Assembly: GCF_004795105.1 (NCBI RefSeq)
Contig: NZ_SSBL01000001.1
Span: 558,001 to 622,000 of the forward strand
Length of the DNA: 64,000 nucleotides
Source of the DNA: Streptomyces sp. A0642
GTDB lineage: Bacteria; Actinomycetota; Actinomycetes; Streptomycetales; Streptomycetaceae
Reading direction: 5' to 3'
Below, one piece after another: positions 25,185-33,755 of this stretch. Both the position numbers and the translations under genes were made by a program. Positions within the stretch are counted from its first letter, which is position 1. Each line of letters opens with the position of its first letter. The notes under the pieces were generated by a model. It ran no database searches. It saw only the letters and a program-made list of their open reading frames with translations, and was not told the origin of the DNA.

Positions 25185-25631
25185 ATGACTGCAGAAAGCA
25201 AGGACACCAAGAATTCCACGCCGAGCAAGGGCAGGACCACCACGGCCCGCAAGGCGGCCACCTCGACCCGGAAGTCGGCCGGCGCCGCGACCGCGGCGGT
25301 CGACGAGCAGGCCGGCAAGGCGCAGTCGGCGGCCAGGGGCGCCAAGAACGCGGCCTCGGACGGCATCCAGGCGGCCGGGGAGTCCACCCGGCGCATCGGG
25401 CGTGCCGCGGCCACCGGTCTCGAGCACGGCCGGAAGGCGGTGACGGCCAACGCCGCCAAGGCGGCGGGCGCCGCCACCACGGCCTGGACCGTCATCAAGC
25501 ACAGAAGGGCAGTGGCGGCCGGAGCCGCGGCGGGTGTCGCCGGCGTCGCCGGAGCGGCCTTCGCGATCGGGCGGTCGACCGCCAAGCCGCCGACGGGCCC
25601 TCTGACCCGGCTGGCGCGCGGCAGGATCTGA
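25185..25631 (+). CDS. Lys/Ala-rich protein with one C-terminal membrane helix, at the gvp cluster end
   Basis: A 148-residue protein not assigned to a known family. Residues 1-105 are low-complexity Ala/Lys/Thr/Ser with phasin- or histone-H1-like heptads (KSAGAATAAVDEQAGKAQ). Residues about 108-127 (AVAAGAAAGVAGVAGAAFAI) form a Gly/Ala hydrophobic helix, followed by a basic tail. An AGGAGG lies 6 nt before the ATG. It is 50 nt after gvpK and before the shared terminator, so it is co-transcribed. A role in tethering vesicle proteins or the envelope is speculation. Confidence 0.75.
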   Translation: MTAESKDTKNSTPSKGRTTTARKAATSTRKSAGAATAAVDEQAGKAQSAARGAKNAASDGIQAAGESTRRIGRAAATGLEHGRKAVTANAAKAAGAATTAWTVIKHRRAVAAGAAAGVAGVAGAAFAIGRSTAKPPTGPLTRLARGRI

Positions 25632-25698
25632 CCACAGGTCAGGTGACCCGAAGGCGCTCCCTGTGCGCCGAGGGAAGCTGCTCCCGGTATGACCGCTC

Positions 25699-25743
25699 GC
25701 CCCTGCCGCCCGCGCCGGAACAACCGGCGCGGGCGGCAGGGGC
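25699..25743 (+). terminator. 20-bp perfect hairpin ending the gvp operon
   Basis: Arms 25699-25718 and 25724-25743 pair without mismatch around the 5-nt loop aacaa. It is the longest perfect hairpin noted in the window and lies 67 nt after the last gene of the cluster. Confidence 0.85.
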
Positions 25744-25785
25744 GTGCTGCGGACATCCGTGCGACGCGGGCGGCCATGCGTGATC

Positions 25786-26562
25786 ATGTCCGGAATGAAC
25801 CCTCGTTTCCTTGGAATACCTGATCTGGCCGACGTGCCTTCGGTGGCGGTCGTGGTCGACGTCATGCGGGCGTACACCGTCGCCGCCTGGGCCTTCGCCC
25901 GAGGCGCGGAGAAGATCGTCCTCGCCGCGTCGCTGGACGAAGCCCTGGCTCTCAAGGCTCTCCACCCGGACTGGGTGGCACTCAAGGACGGCCCGCCCGC
26001 GCCCGGGTTCGACGCGGTCAACTCGCCGGGCCTGCTGCGGTCGGCGGATCTCGGCGGCCGGACCGTGGTGCAGAAGACCACGGCGGGGACCGTCGGGGCC
26101 CTCGCCGTCAAGGAGGCCCCCCTGGTGCTGTGCGCCGCCTTCGTGGTCGCGGAGGCGACGGCCCGGCTCCTGCGGGAGCGCGGGAGCGACGGCGTCACGT
26201 TCGTCGTCACCGGCGAGGACGGAAAGGCCGAGGAGGACCTGGCTTGTGCCCGGTACATCGCCGGGAGGGCCACGGGGGCGGTGCCGGACGCCGCCGATTC
26301 CCTCCGCCGCGCTGCCGCGTCGCGCGCGGCCACCGAGCTGGCGCAGGGCGTACGGCAGGGAGTCCACCCCGACGACGTCGCACTCTGCCTCGAACTCGAC
26401 CGGTTCCCCTTCGCGATGGTGGCGGCCTCGGAAGGCACGCTCATGGTCCTGCGCCCGCACCCGATGGATCCGCCGGCCGGCGAGGACCCGCCCGGACGAC
26501 GGGCGGGGCCCGCCTCCCCGGCCGTGCCGGGCGGCCCGTCGGCCGGCGGGGTCAGCGGCTAG
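25786..26562 (+). CDS. 2-phosphosulfolactate phosphatase (ComB)-family protein
   Basis: About 258 residues matching the ComB fold: [18 protein letters not shown], the [10 protein letters not shown] loop, [10 protein letters not shown] and a C-terminal E-L-D-R-F-P-F-A-M. In methanogens and bacilli ComB hydrolyses 2-phosphosulfolactate; actinomycetes do not make coenzyme M, so the true substrate is uncertain. The start is ambiguous (GTG 25744, ATG 25786, ATG 25795) because none has a clear ribosome-binding site. The last 60 residues are a Pro/Gly-rich tail. The 3' end overlaps the convergent PLP-enzyme gene by 11 nt. Confidence 0.82.
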   Translation: MSGMNPRFLGIPDLADVPSVAVVVDVMRAYTVAAWAFARGAEKIVLAASLDEALALKALHPDWVALKDGPPAPGFDAVNSPGLLRSADLGGRTVVQKTTAGTVGALAVKEAPLVLCAAFVVAEATARLLRERGSDGVTFVVTGEDGKAEEDLACARYIAGRATGAVPDAADSLRRAAASRAATELAQGVRQGVHPDDVALCLELDRFPFAMVAASEGTLMVLRPHPMDPPAGEDPPGRRAGPASPAVPGGPSAGGVSG

Positions 26563-27919
26563 GGCCTTGTCCGGGCCCGTCCGCGCACAGCGCGACGAGT
26601 GCGTCCGCGTGGGAGAGGCCGCTCTCCTCGACGACTTCGCGGACCGTCTGGGCCTCCCGGATCAGGGCGAGGCGGACCCGCCCGGAAGCATCCGTGCGGT
26701 AGCCGTACACGGCAGGCCGGGGGAGGGAGTTGTACGAGAAGTGCGAGGAGAAGTAGTACGCACCGGTGTCGTACAGCGCCACGACGTCCCCCGGACCGAT
26801 CGCCGGGAGTTCGCGGGCCGTCGCCGTCAGGTCCCCGGCGAAGCAGCACGGCCCCGCGATGTCCACGACCTGGTGCGGCCCCTCCTTGGGACGGCCCGCG
26901 GGGTCGAACACGCCGACGCGCAGCGGCCAGGCGTCCGGCATGAACACGGTACGGGTGGCCACCTGGGCTCCGGCGTGCGTGACGGCGATCCGCCGGCCGC
27001 CGGCCGACTTGGTGTACTCGACGACCGATCCGATGGTGCCGCTCTTCGCCAGCAGCGAGCGGCCGAACTCGGTGACCAGGGTGTAGCGGCCGTCGAAGAG
27101 TCCGGGGGTGGCGCGGCGCAGTTCGGCGACGTAGTCGGCGTACGTGGGGCGGTCGTCCTCGCCGCCGAAGTTGACGGGCAGGCCGCCGCCGATGTCCAGG
27201 CCGGTGATCCGGGCGTGCCCCAGCTGATGGTTGATCCGCTCAGCGAGCGCGTAGGCGGCGCCGATCCCCTGGGCGATGAGGGGCAGCGGGCAGCCCTGGG
27301 AGCCGACGTGTGCGTGCAGGCGGTTGAGCCAGGGGCGCCGGGCGAAGGCGTCGATCACCGCGTCGACGGCTCCGGGGTCGCGTAGCGGGACCCCGAATTT
27401 GGAGGTCGCCGTCGCGGTGCTCATCGCCCCGATGGCGCCGGCGCCGACCTGGGGGTTCACCCGTAGGCCGACCGGGCCGGCCGGCTCACGGCCGGCCAGC
27501 AGGCGGTCGACGCGCTCCAGCTCCTGGAAGTTGTCCACGTTCACCGCGACGCCGTGGTCGAGCGCGAACTCCAGTTCACCCACCGTCTTCGCCGGGCTGT
27601 CGAAGACCAGCCGGCCGGGGCTGAAGCCCGCCGCGAGGGCCTGTTCCAGCTCGCCGGGCGAGGCCACTTCGCACCCCATGCCGGCCTCGGCGAGCAGCCG
27701 CAGTACGGGCACGAGTCCGCAGGCCTTGGCCGCGAACGTGTGGTGGACCGTGGCCGGGCCTTCGAACGCTTCCTTGAGCGCGTTCACCGCCGCCAGCACG
27801 CCATCGACGTCGAGGAGGCCGACCAAGGGCGAACCGGGCCCGAGCAGCCCCTCGTCGACGGCATGGGCGAGGGCCGCCTCGCGGGCGCGCTCGCGCGGAA
27901 GGGCCGAACTGGAAGCCAC
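26552..27919 (-). CDS. Fold-type III PLP decarboxylase-like enzyme (LysA/ODC superfamily)
   Basis: About 455 residues with an alanine-racemase-like barrel and a C-terminal beta domain. The PLP lysine lies near residue 65 in FAAKACG, the phosphate loop is in GGGLPVNF and the decarboxylase-type motif GPCCFAGD and ALYDTGAY are in the C-terminal domain. This fits diaminopimelate, ornithine or related decarboxylases. It is not obviously the primary LysA because no lysine genes flank it and the pucR gene lies just upstream. The start is uncertain: GTG 27919 has GGAGGA about 12 nt upstream, and GTG 27931 and 28015 are in frame. Confidence 0.82.
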   Translation of the reverse strand: MASSSALPRERAREAALAHAVDEGLLGPGSPLVGLLDVDGVLAAVNALKEAFEGPATVHHTFAAKACGLVPVLRLLAEAGMGCEVASPGELEQALAAGFSPGRLVFDSPAKTVGELEFALDHGVAVNVDNFQELERVDRLLAGREPAGPVGLRVNPQVGAGAIGAMSTATATSKFGVPLRDPGAVDAVIDAFARRPWLNRLHAHVGSQGCPLPLIAQGIGAAYALAERINHQLGHARITGLDIGGGLPVNFGGEDDRPTYADYVAELRRATPGLFDGRYTLVTEFGRSLLAKSGTIGSVVEYTKSAGGRRIAVTHAGAQVATRTVFMPDAWPLRVGVFDPAGRPKEGPHQVVDIAGPCCFAGDLTATARELPAIGPGDVVALYDTGAYYFSSHFSYNSLPRPAVYGYRTDASGRVRLALIREAQTVREVVEESGLSHADALVALCADGPGQGPSR

Positions 27920-28032
27920 CTGGGACCACACTCCTCCGTGAGGGACCGCCCGGCCTGCGGGCCGTTGTGCCCAGCTTCGGTGCGCGGGGCCCGGCATGTC
28001 TTCATCGTCCGCCACCAGGAAGAGCCGGTCGC

Positions 28033-28050
28033 CCTGTCCGGCCGGACAGG
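28033..28050. promoter_or_regulatory. 18-bp perfect palindrome between pucR-type and decarboxylase genes
   Basis: CCTGTCCGG-CCGGACAGG has no loop, so a protein-binding operator is likelier than a terminator. It lies in the gap just upstream of the decarboxylase-like gene. A second palindrome, GGAGCCGGCTCC, is at 28096-28107. Confidence 0.5.
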
Positions 28051-28118
28051 TGAACGATCACGCCGACGGCCCCCCGCACCCCGAAGCTCCTCCCCGGAGC
28101 CGGCTCCTCACCGGCGGG

Positions 28119-29765
28119 TCAGGGCCGGGCGGCGCGCAGGCGAAGCCCGATGTCCGCGAGGAGCCGCACGGCGGGGTCGGCCAGGTCCACGCCGAACAGT
28201 TCCCGGGCCCGGCGCAGCCGGTACCGAAGGGTGTTGGGGTGCACATGGAGGCGCTCCGCGGCGGCGGCCGTGTCACCGAAGGCGTCGAGGTGCGCGGCGA
28301 CCGACGCGCCGTACCGCGACCCGTGAGCCCGGTCGTGCTCCAGCATCGCGTGCACCGGCCCCGACAGCGCCCCCCACAAGGGATCCATCCGGTCGAGCAG
28401 CCGCAGGACCGCCGCCTCGGACGCCACCTCCGCGTACGACGCCACCGCCGACCCGGCCCCGGAGGCGGGCAGGCGCGCGGCCCGGTCCCGCAGCACCCGT
28501 ACCACCAGCTTCGCGGCGTCGCGGGAGGCCGGCAGCTCCGCCAGGTCCGCCACCACGGGCCCCGCACCGGCGAAGACCACGCCGCGCGGCACCGAACGGG
28601 CCGCGGTCAGCAGCGTGCGCGCGGGGTCCGTCTCATCGTCCGCGGCCGGTACCAAGACGTACAGCCGCTGCCCCGACCGCGCTGTCACGCACCCGGGGCG
28701 GTAGGCGGCGGCCTGCAGCGCGAGGACGTCGAGTACCCGGTCCCCGAGGTCACCCGGTGCGGGCTCCCGGCCGTCGTGCGCCTCCGCCACCATCACGGCG
28801 TAGGGCCGGCCCCGCACGATTCCGACGTCGTGCGCGGCCTGGACACTGCCCGCCAGAAGCGCGTGCACCGCCCCCTCACGCGCCCGGGCCGCGACCCGGC
28901 CCCAGGTCCGGTGGTGCGACAGGTGCGGGACGGCCGCGCGGCCCGCAGTCCGCAGCGCCGCCACCGCGTCCTCGGCCAGCGGCCGCCCGTCGGCGGCGGC
29001 CCATATCGAGCCGAGCACCTCCGACCCGTGGCGCACCGCGACCGCCAGCCGCTCGGCGTACCGGTCGTCGGCAGGACGCCGCACCACGTCGTCGGTGCTC
29101 CACAACGCCTGGAAGAAGCCGCTCTCCCGCAGTTCGGCGACCCGCCAGCGGGGCACCTCCTGCCCGAGGATCGTGAGCCTGCGCAGCGGATCGGGCTCGT
29201 GCGCCATACGCGAGTACGCCAGCACGCGTGACTGCGGGTCCTCGATGGTGATGGCGCCGCCGACGAGGTCCGCCACGGTGTTGGCCAGGCCCGGCAGATC
29301 GCCCAGGCGCAGCCCGTCCACCCCGGCGGCGCCCCCGGCCCCGTCCGGAAGGCTGTGCGCCAGCGCCGTCCGCAGCCGGCCGAGCACCTCCGTCCAGCCC
29401 TGGCCGGGTGGCCGGGTCAGCAGCGCCGTACGCCCCTGCTCCGCCGCTTCCAGCAGGGCCGCCTGCGGCCCCCGGGCACCGCGCCGCATCACCACGGCCG
29501 CGGCCCCGGCGCGGTCCGCCGCGCACAGCACGCCGGCCGCGTCGGGCGAGGAGACCTCCACGCCGACCGCGAGCAGGACCAGCCCGGTGGCCGCCCACGC
29601 GTCTTCGTCCCTCTCCTCGCCGGCGTCGTGCAGCACCACGTCGGACACGGGCACCCCGGTGCCGCACGGAGCCGCGACGACGTCGAGCGTGCCGGTGGCG
29701 ATCAGTGCGAGGAGGTGCTCCAGCGTGGGGCCGGCGCCGGGCCGTTCCGGTTCAGGGAGGGGCAT
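28119..29765 (-). CDS. PucR-family transcriptional regulator
   Basis: A 548-residue protein with an N-terminal purine-catabolism-regulator-like sensory domain (LEHLLALIATGTLDVVAAP onward), a GGDEF-like central domain of the CdaR type and a C-terminal HTH_30 (AAERLHVHPNTLRYRLRRAR). PucR/CdaR proteins usually activate nitrogen- or purine-related catabolic genes. The same-strand decarboxylase-like gene downstream is a candidate target, supported by the palindrome between them. It is divergent from the ROK kinase gene across an AT-rich control region. Confidence 0.9.
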   Translation of the reverse strand: MPLPEPERPGAGPTLEHLLALIATGTLDVVAAPCGTGVPVSDVVLHDAGEERDEDAWAATGLVLLAVGVEVSSPDAAGVLCAADRAGAAAVVMRRGARGPQAALLEAAEQGRTALLTRPPGQGWTEVLGRLRTALAHSLPDGAGGAAGVDGLRLGDLPGLANTVADLVGGAITIEDPQSRVLAYSRMAHEPDPLRRLTILGQEVPRWRVAELRESGFFQALWSTDDVVRRPADDRYAERLAVAVRHGSEVLGSIWAAADGRPLAEDAVAALRTAGRAAVPHLSHHRTWGRVAARAREGAVHALLAGSVQAAHDVGIVRGRPYAVMVAEAHDGREPAPGDLGDRVLDVLALQAAAYRPGCVTARSGQRLYVLVPAADDETDPARTLLTAARSVPRGVVFAGAGPVVADLAELPASRDAAKLVVRVLRDRAARLPASGAGSAVASYAEVASEAAVLRLLDRMDPLWGALSGPVHAMLEHDRAHGSRYGASVAAHLDAFGDTAAAAERLHVHPNTLRYRLRRARELFGVDLADPAVRLLADIGLRLRAARP

Positions 29766-29812
29766 GCGCCCATAGTCGCCGCTCGGGCTGCGGGACGTCA
29801 GGGTACCGTTCC

Positions 29813-29861
29813 TTTGCTAAACCATTACTTTAATAAACACGGCGAGCTAGACAACGTTGTC
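29813..29861. promoter_or_regulatory. Control region of the ROK kinase gene: direct repeat plus 12-bp palindrome
   Basis: TTTGCTAAAC (29813-29822) and TTTAATAAAC (29829-29838) form a direct repeat (8 of 10 identical, 16 nt apart) in the most AT-rich stretch of the area; TTTAAT could also serve as a -10. GACAACGTTGTC (29850-29861) is a perfect palindrome with a central CG, the form favoured by LacI-family regulators. It sits 63 nt before the ROK start codon. Confidence 0.6.
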
Positions 29862-29924
29862 AGAACGGGGCACAGTATCGCCTCGGGGCGATCGGGCGCC
29901 CCTTCAGGAAAGGGCAGAACCTTG

Positions 29925-30890
29925 ATGGTGTACGGAGCACTCGACATCGGCGGTACCAAGATCGCGGGCGCGCTCGTCGACGAGGAAGGCCGCCTCGTCG
30001 CGCGGGCCCAGTGCCCGACGCCGGCCACCCGGCCCGCCGCCGAACTGGCGGGGGCGGTGATGGCGGTGCTGGACGAACTGGCGGCCCATCCCGCCTGGGA
30101 ACAGCTGACCTGCCTGGGCGTCGCCAGCGCCGGCCCCGTCGACACCGTCGCCGGCACGGTCAGCCCGGTGAACATTCCCGGCTGGCGGAGCTTCCCGCTC
30201 ACCGAACTCGTACGGACGCATCCGAAACTGCCGCTCGGAATCCTTCCGGTACTGGTCGGGGACGCCGTCGCCATGACGGCCGCCGAGCACTGGCTCGGCG
30301 CCGCACGCGGGATCGACAACGCGCTCTGCATGGTGGTTTCCACGGGGGTCGGGGGCGGACTCATCCTCGACGGAAGGGTGCACGCGGGGCGGACGGGCAA
30401 CGCCGGGCACATCGGGCACATCACCGTCGACCTGGCCGGTTCCCGCTGCGCCTGCGGGGCACCGGGCTGCGTCGAGAGCCTCGCCAGCGGAACGGCGATC
30501 GCCGCCCACGCCCGCGCGCTCGGATGGACCGCCCCGGCCGGCGTCGCGCCGAACGCGGCCGCGGTCGCCGAAGCGGCCAGGTCCGGCGACGACCGGGCGC
30601 TCGCGGCCTACGGCAGGGCCGCGCGGGCCCTGGCCGCGGGCATCGCGGCGACCGCCGCCCTCGTCGAGCTGGAGCGCGTCGTCATCGGGGGCGGCGTCGC
30701 TCAGGCCGGTGACGTCCTGTTCGCGCCCCTGCGGCGGTGCATGGACGACTACGCCGTACTCGACTTCACGCGCGGCATCTCCATCGTGCCCACCGGCCTC
30801 GCCCAGGACGCCGGACTCATCGGAGCCGCGGCCACCGCGGCCGCCCGGCTCGGCGCCCGTCCCCGGCCCGAACCGGCCCTGCACTCCTGA
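29925..30890 (+). CDS. ROK-family sugar kinase (gluco/mannokinase-like)
   Basis: A 321-residue ROK protein without an N-terminal HTH, so a kinase and not a repressor. The ATP motif GALDIGGTKIAGALVD is at residues 4-19, the catalytic Asp lies in the V-G-D-A-V-A-M-T-A-A-E segment and the ROK zinc site reads C-A-C-G-A-P-G-C-V-E near 180. Catalysis is sugar + ATP to sugar 6-phosphate in the cytosol. It lies directly before manA, so mannose is the likely substrate, although ROK kinases are often broad and glucose cannot be excluded. GGAAAGGG precedes the ATG. Confidence 0.9.
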   Translation: MVYGALDIGGTKIAGALVDEEGRLVARAQCPTPATRPAAELAGAVMAVLDELAAHPAWEQLTCLGVASAGPVDTVAGTVSPVNIPGWRSFPLTELVRTHPKLPLGILPVLVGDAVAMTAAEHWLGAARGIDNALCMVVSTGVGGGLILDGRVHAGRTGNAGHIGHITVDLAGSRCACGAPGCVESLASGTAIAAHARALGWTAPAGVAPNAAAVAEAARSGDDRALAAYGRAARALAAGIAATAALVELERVVIGGGVAQAGDVLFAPLRRCMDDYAVLDFTRGISIVPTGLAQDAGLIGAAATAAARLGARPRPEPALHS

Positions 30891-30936
30891 CCCGTCGCCA
30901 GCCGCCCCGTCCGGCGGCTCCTGGAAGGAACCACCC

Positions 30937-32121
30937 GTGGACCAGCTCGTCAACACGATTCGCCCCTACGCCTGGGGCTCGACCACCGCACTGCCCGAGC
31001 TGACGGGGACGGAGCCCGACGGCACGCCCCAGGCGGAGCTGTGGATGGGCGCGCACCCGTCGGCCCCCTCGCGGGTCCACCGCGCCTCCGGGACCGCACG
31101 GCTCGACGCGCTCATCGAGGCGGGACCGGCTGCCGAACTGGGGGAGGCGACGCTGCGCAGGTTCGGGCCCCGCCTCCCGTTCCTCCTCAAGCTCCTCGCC
31201 GCCGACTCCCCGCTGTCGCTCCAGGTCCACCCCGACCTGGCGCAGGCCGCCGTCGGCTTCAAGATCGAGGAAGCCCAGGGCGTCCCCCTCGACGCCCCGC
31301 ACCGCAACTACCGGGACGACAACCACAAGCCCGAGATGATCGTGGCCCTCAGCCCCTTCGACGGGCTCTGCGGCTTCAGGCCGCCCGCGCAATGCGCCGG
31401 CCTGCTCGACGCCCTCGGCCTGCCCGAACTCGCACCCCACGCCGCGGCCCTGCGCGGGGAACCCGAGGAGTCCGCCCTGCGCGCGGTGTTCTCCGCCTTC
31501 CTCGCCGCCTCCCAGGACCTGATCGACGCGGTCGCCGCGGCGGTGGCTCGCGCCGCACGGACCGCGGGGCCGCACCGGTCCGCCTTCGAGGCGTACGAGG
31601 CCGTCTCCCAGGCCCATCCCGGCGACGGCGGACTGTTGGCGGCCCTCATGCTGAACCATGTGCGGCTCGCCCCGGGCGAAGGGCTGTTCCTCGGCGCCGG
31701 CGTCCCGCACGCCTACCTGCGCGGACTGGGCGTCGAACTCATGGCGGCCTCGGACAACGTCCTCAGGTGCGGCCTCACCCCCAAGCACGTGGACCCCGAC
31801 GAACTGCTCCGCGTGGTGAGGTTCACCGCTGCTCCCGTACGCGTCCTGCTGCCCGCCGCGCGCGGGGGAGAGGAGGTCTACCCCGCCCCCGTGGACGACT
31901 TCCGCCTCTCTCGTATCCGCCCTGCCGCGGACGTGCCCACGGTCCTGGACGCGACCGCTCCGCAGATCCTCGTCTGCACGCGCGGGCACATCCGCCTGAC
32001 CAGCCCGTTCGGGTCGCTCACGCTGCGGCCGGGCGGCTCGGCGTACGCCCCGGCGGGGGAACGGCTGACGGTCGAGGGAGAGGGCGAGGTCTTCCGCGCG
32101 ACGGTGGACGCGGGGGCGTGA
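30937..32121 (+). CDS. manA: Mannose-6-phosphate isomerase, class I
   Basis: A 394-residue type I phosphomannose isomerase. Zinc ligands are readable: Gln and His in LQVHPD, Glu in NHKPEMI, and a His in GVPHAY near residue 260. It starts L-V-N-T-I-R-P-Y-A-W-G-S as in the family. It interconverts mannose 6-phosphate and fructose 6-phosphate. The GTG start has GGAAGGAA about 7 nt upstream. It follows the ROK kinase by 46 nt, forming a kinase-isomerase pair that would feed mannose into glycolysis. Streptomyces have another manA for cell-envelope mannose supply, so this copy is probably catabolic. Confidence 0.93.
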   Translation: MDQLVNTIRPYAWGSTTALPELTGTEPDGTPQAELWMGAHPSAPSRVHRASGTARLDALIEAGPAAELGEATLRRFGPRLPFLLKLLAADSPLSLQVHPDLAQAAVGFKIEEAQGVPLDAPHRNYRDDNHKPEMIVALSPFDGLCGFRPPAQCAGLLDALGLPELAPHAAALRGEPEESALRAVFSAFLAASQDLIDAVAAAVARAARTAGPHRSAFEAYEAVSQAHPGDGGLLAALMLNHVRLAPGEGLFLGAGVPHAYLRGLGVELMAASDNVLRCGLTPKHVDPDELLRVVRFTAAPVRVLLPAARGGEEVYPAPVDDFRLSRIRPAADVPTVLDATAPQILVCTRGHIRLTSPFGSLTLRPGGSAYAPAGERLTVEGEGEVFRATVDAGA

Positions 32122-32134
32122 CGCGCGCCTGACA

Positions 32135-32146
32135 TTAACCGGTTCA
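32135..32146. promoter_or_regulatory. LacI-like site TTAACCGGTTCA after manA
   Basis: A 12-nt site with a central 8-bp palindrome AACCGGTT lies 13 nt after the manA stop. The same ACCGGT core with similar flanks occurs twice between the transporter and beta-mannosidase genes (36202-36213, 36310-36321). Being downstream of manA it may serve looping or be fortuitous. Confidence 0.35.
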
Positions 32147-32170
32147 GCCGCCCCCCTGCGGGGGGGCGGT

Positions 32171-32305
32171 GCCTTGTTTTGGCTGCCTTTTCCGGGGCGC
32201 GGTGCCCCTGCGGGGTGCGGTGCCTTGTCGTGGTTGCCCCTTGCCGGGGCGCGGGTCCCCTGCGGGGGGCGGCGCCTTGTCGTGGTTGCCCTTTTCCGGG
32301 GCGCG
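32171..32305 (+). repeat. Three tandem copies of a 51-52-nt GC-rich repeat
   Basis: Copies start with GCCTTG at 32171, 32222 and 32274, a period of 51 and 52 nt. Each carries a GG(C/T)TGCC(C/T)TT segment, CCGGGGCGCGG and, except in the last, CCCCTGCGGGG, itself a short hairpin. No coding potential is visible. The third copy runs into the outer arm of the following inverted repeat. Confidence 0.8.
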
Positions 32306-32309
32306 GGGT

Positions 32310-32750
32310 TCCGTCCTCAAGCGCCGGACGGGCTTGGGGTGTGCAGGTGCACCGTGGTGCGGAGGCGCGGTACCCGGGTGGGTGGGGGTTCGGGGTCCCT
32401 CCGGGGCGTCTCCTCGAACGACGAACGTTCCGCCGGTACGCAGTCGCACCCGGGTATCTGTTCGTCGTCCTGCGGGGACTCCCCTGCACGCCCCCGAACC
32501 CGCCCGTCTTGCGTCTGCGGCCGTCGTCTCGCCGGTGTGCAGACGCAGACGAGGCCGGGTGGGGGCGTGCAGGGGAGTCCCCGTAGGAAATGGCGTACGA
32601 CCCCAGTCGTTTTCCCACCAAGTCGCACATGCCATTTCTGAGGAGTCTCCCCGGAGGGCCCCCACCCCCACCCACCGGACAGAGGCGAACACCCGCACAA
32701 CACCGCGCACCCGCACCACCACAGCCCGTCCGGCGCTTGAGGACGGAACC
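32310..32750. repeat. Long imperfect inverted repeat (about 440 bp), non-coding
   Basis: The outer arms carry GTCCTCAAGCGCCGGACGGG (from about 32313) and its complement CCCGTCCGGCGCTTGAGGAC (to about 32746), a sequence I recall as dispersed in Streptomyces genomes. Middle arms pair CGGGTGGGTGGGGG with CCCCCACCCCCACCC and the CCTCCGGGG/CCCCGGAGG parts. The inner arms are a perfect 23-bp pair, 32473-32495 with 32561-32583, and further in GTCTTGCGTCTGC pairs almost fully with GCAGACGCAGAC. No gene is supported inside; it separates manA from the convergent transporter operon. Confidence 0.8.
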
Positions 32751-32837
32751 GGCCCGCCGGAGCACCGCCGCCCCGCGGAGCACCCGCACCCCCCAGACCG
32801 CGAAGCCCCCGCCCCGCGAGGCCCCCGGGGTGCGGGA

Positions 32838-33755
32838 CTACTTCGTCGCTCCCTGCGCGAACCCGTTGTAGATGTAGCGCTGCAGGAACAGGAAGATGAC
32901 CAGCGTCGGAACGATGACCAGCACCGCCCCCGCCGAGATGTTCTCCCAGTGCGCTCCGAACGGTCCCTTGAACCGGAACAGGGCCGTGGAGACCGTGCCG
33001 AGTTCCTGGGACGGCATGTAGAGGAAGGGGATGTAGAAGTCGTTGTAGACGGTGATCCCCTTGATGATGACCACGGTCGCGATCGCCGGCTTGAGCAGCG
33101 GGAAGATGATCTTGCGGTAGATCGTGAAGGAGTTCGCCCCGTCAAGCCGCGCGGCCTCGTCCAGGGACACGGGGATGCCGCGGATGAACTGCAGGAAGAT
33201 GTAGATCGACACGATGTCCGTGCCCATGTAGAGCAGGATCGGGGCCCACCGGGTGTCGAACAGCCCGAAGCTGTTGACGACCTGGAAGGTGGCGACCTGT
33301 GTGGTGACGCCGGGCACGAGGGTGGCGATCAGGAAGAGGGCCATGATGAGCTTCTTGGCCCGGAAGTGGAAGCGGTCGATGGCGTAGGCGGTCATCGACC
33401 CGATGATCACGGTGCCGGTGATCGAGAACAGCAGGATGAACGCGGTGTTGCCGAAGGCCGTGAGCATGTGGCCGTCGGAGAACGCGGTGGCGTAGTTGTC
33501 GAAGTTCAGCCAGTCGCCCGGCAGGGACAGCGCACCGCCGTCGGTGGCTTCCTCGGACGTCTTCAGGGAGGTGAGGAAGACGACGGCGAGGGGGAGGAGT
33601 ACCACCAGCGAGGCGATGACGAGCGACAGGTAGACGAAGGTCCGGCCGACGCGGCCGCGGACTCGGACCTGTCGCGGTCCGGGCACGGAGCGGCCGGGCG
33701 CCGGGCGGGTGGGCGCCGGGCGGGTGGGCGCGGCGGTCTGCGGGGCCGTGGTCAT
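32838..33755 (-). CDS. Carbohydrate ABC transporter permease (MalG-type)
   Basis: A 305-residue inner-membrane permease with a proline-rich cytosolic N-terminus (about 30 residues with repeated R-P-A-P) and six predicted helices. The EAA loop for ATPase contact reads E-A-A-R-L-D-G-A-N-S-F-T-I-Y-R-K-I-I-F-P near 205. The ATG at 33755 overlaps the stop of the other permease in an ATGA. It is the last gene of the transporter operon. No ATPase gene is nearby, as in other Streptomyces sugar systems that share MsiK. Confidence 0.93.
   Translation of the reverse strand: MTTAPQTAAPTRPAPTRPAPGRSVPGPRQVRVRGRVGRTFVYLSLVIASLVVLLPLAVVFLTSLKTSEEATDGGALSLPGDWLNFDNYATAFSDGHMLTAFGNTAFILLFSITGTVIIGSMTAYAIDRFHFRAKKLIMALFLIATLVPGVTTQVATFQVVNSFGLFDTRWAPILLYMGTDIVSIYIFLQFIRGIPVSLDEAARLDGANSFTIYRKIIFPLLKPAIATVVIIKGITVYNDFYIPFLYMPSQELGTVSTALFRFKGPFGAHWENISAGAVLVIVPTLVIFLFLQRYIYNGFAQGATK

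Noticed and set aside
29925..30890. ROK protein as a transcriptional repressor
   Set aside because: There is no N-terminal HTH; the ATP loop and ROK zinc motif are intact and the gene is followed by manA.
32171..32750. CRISPR array or insertion sequence in the repeat island
   Set aside because: The repeats have no unique spacers of equal length, and no transposase reading frame is present.
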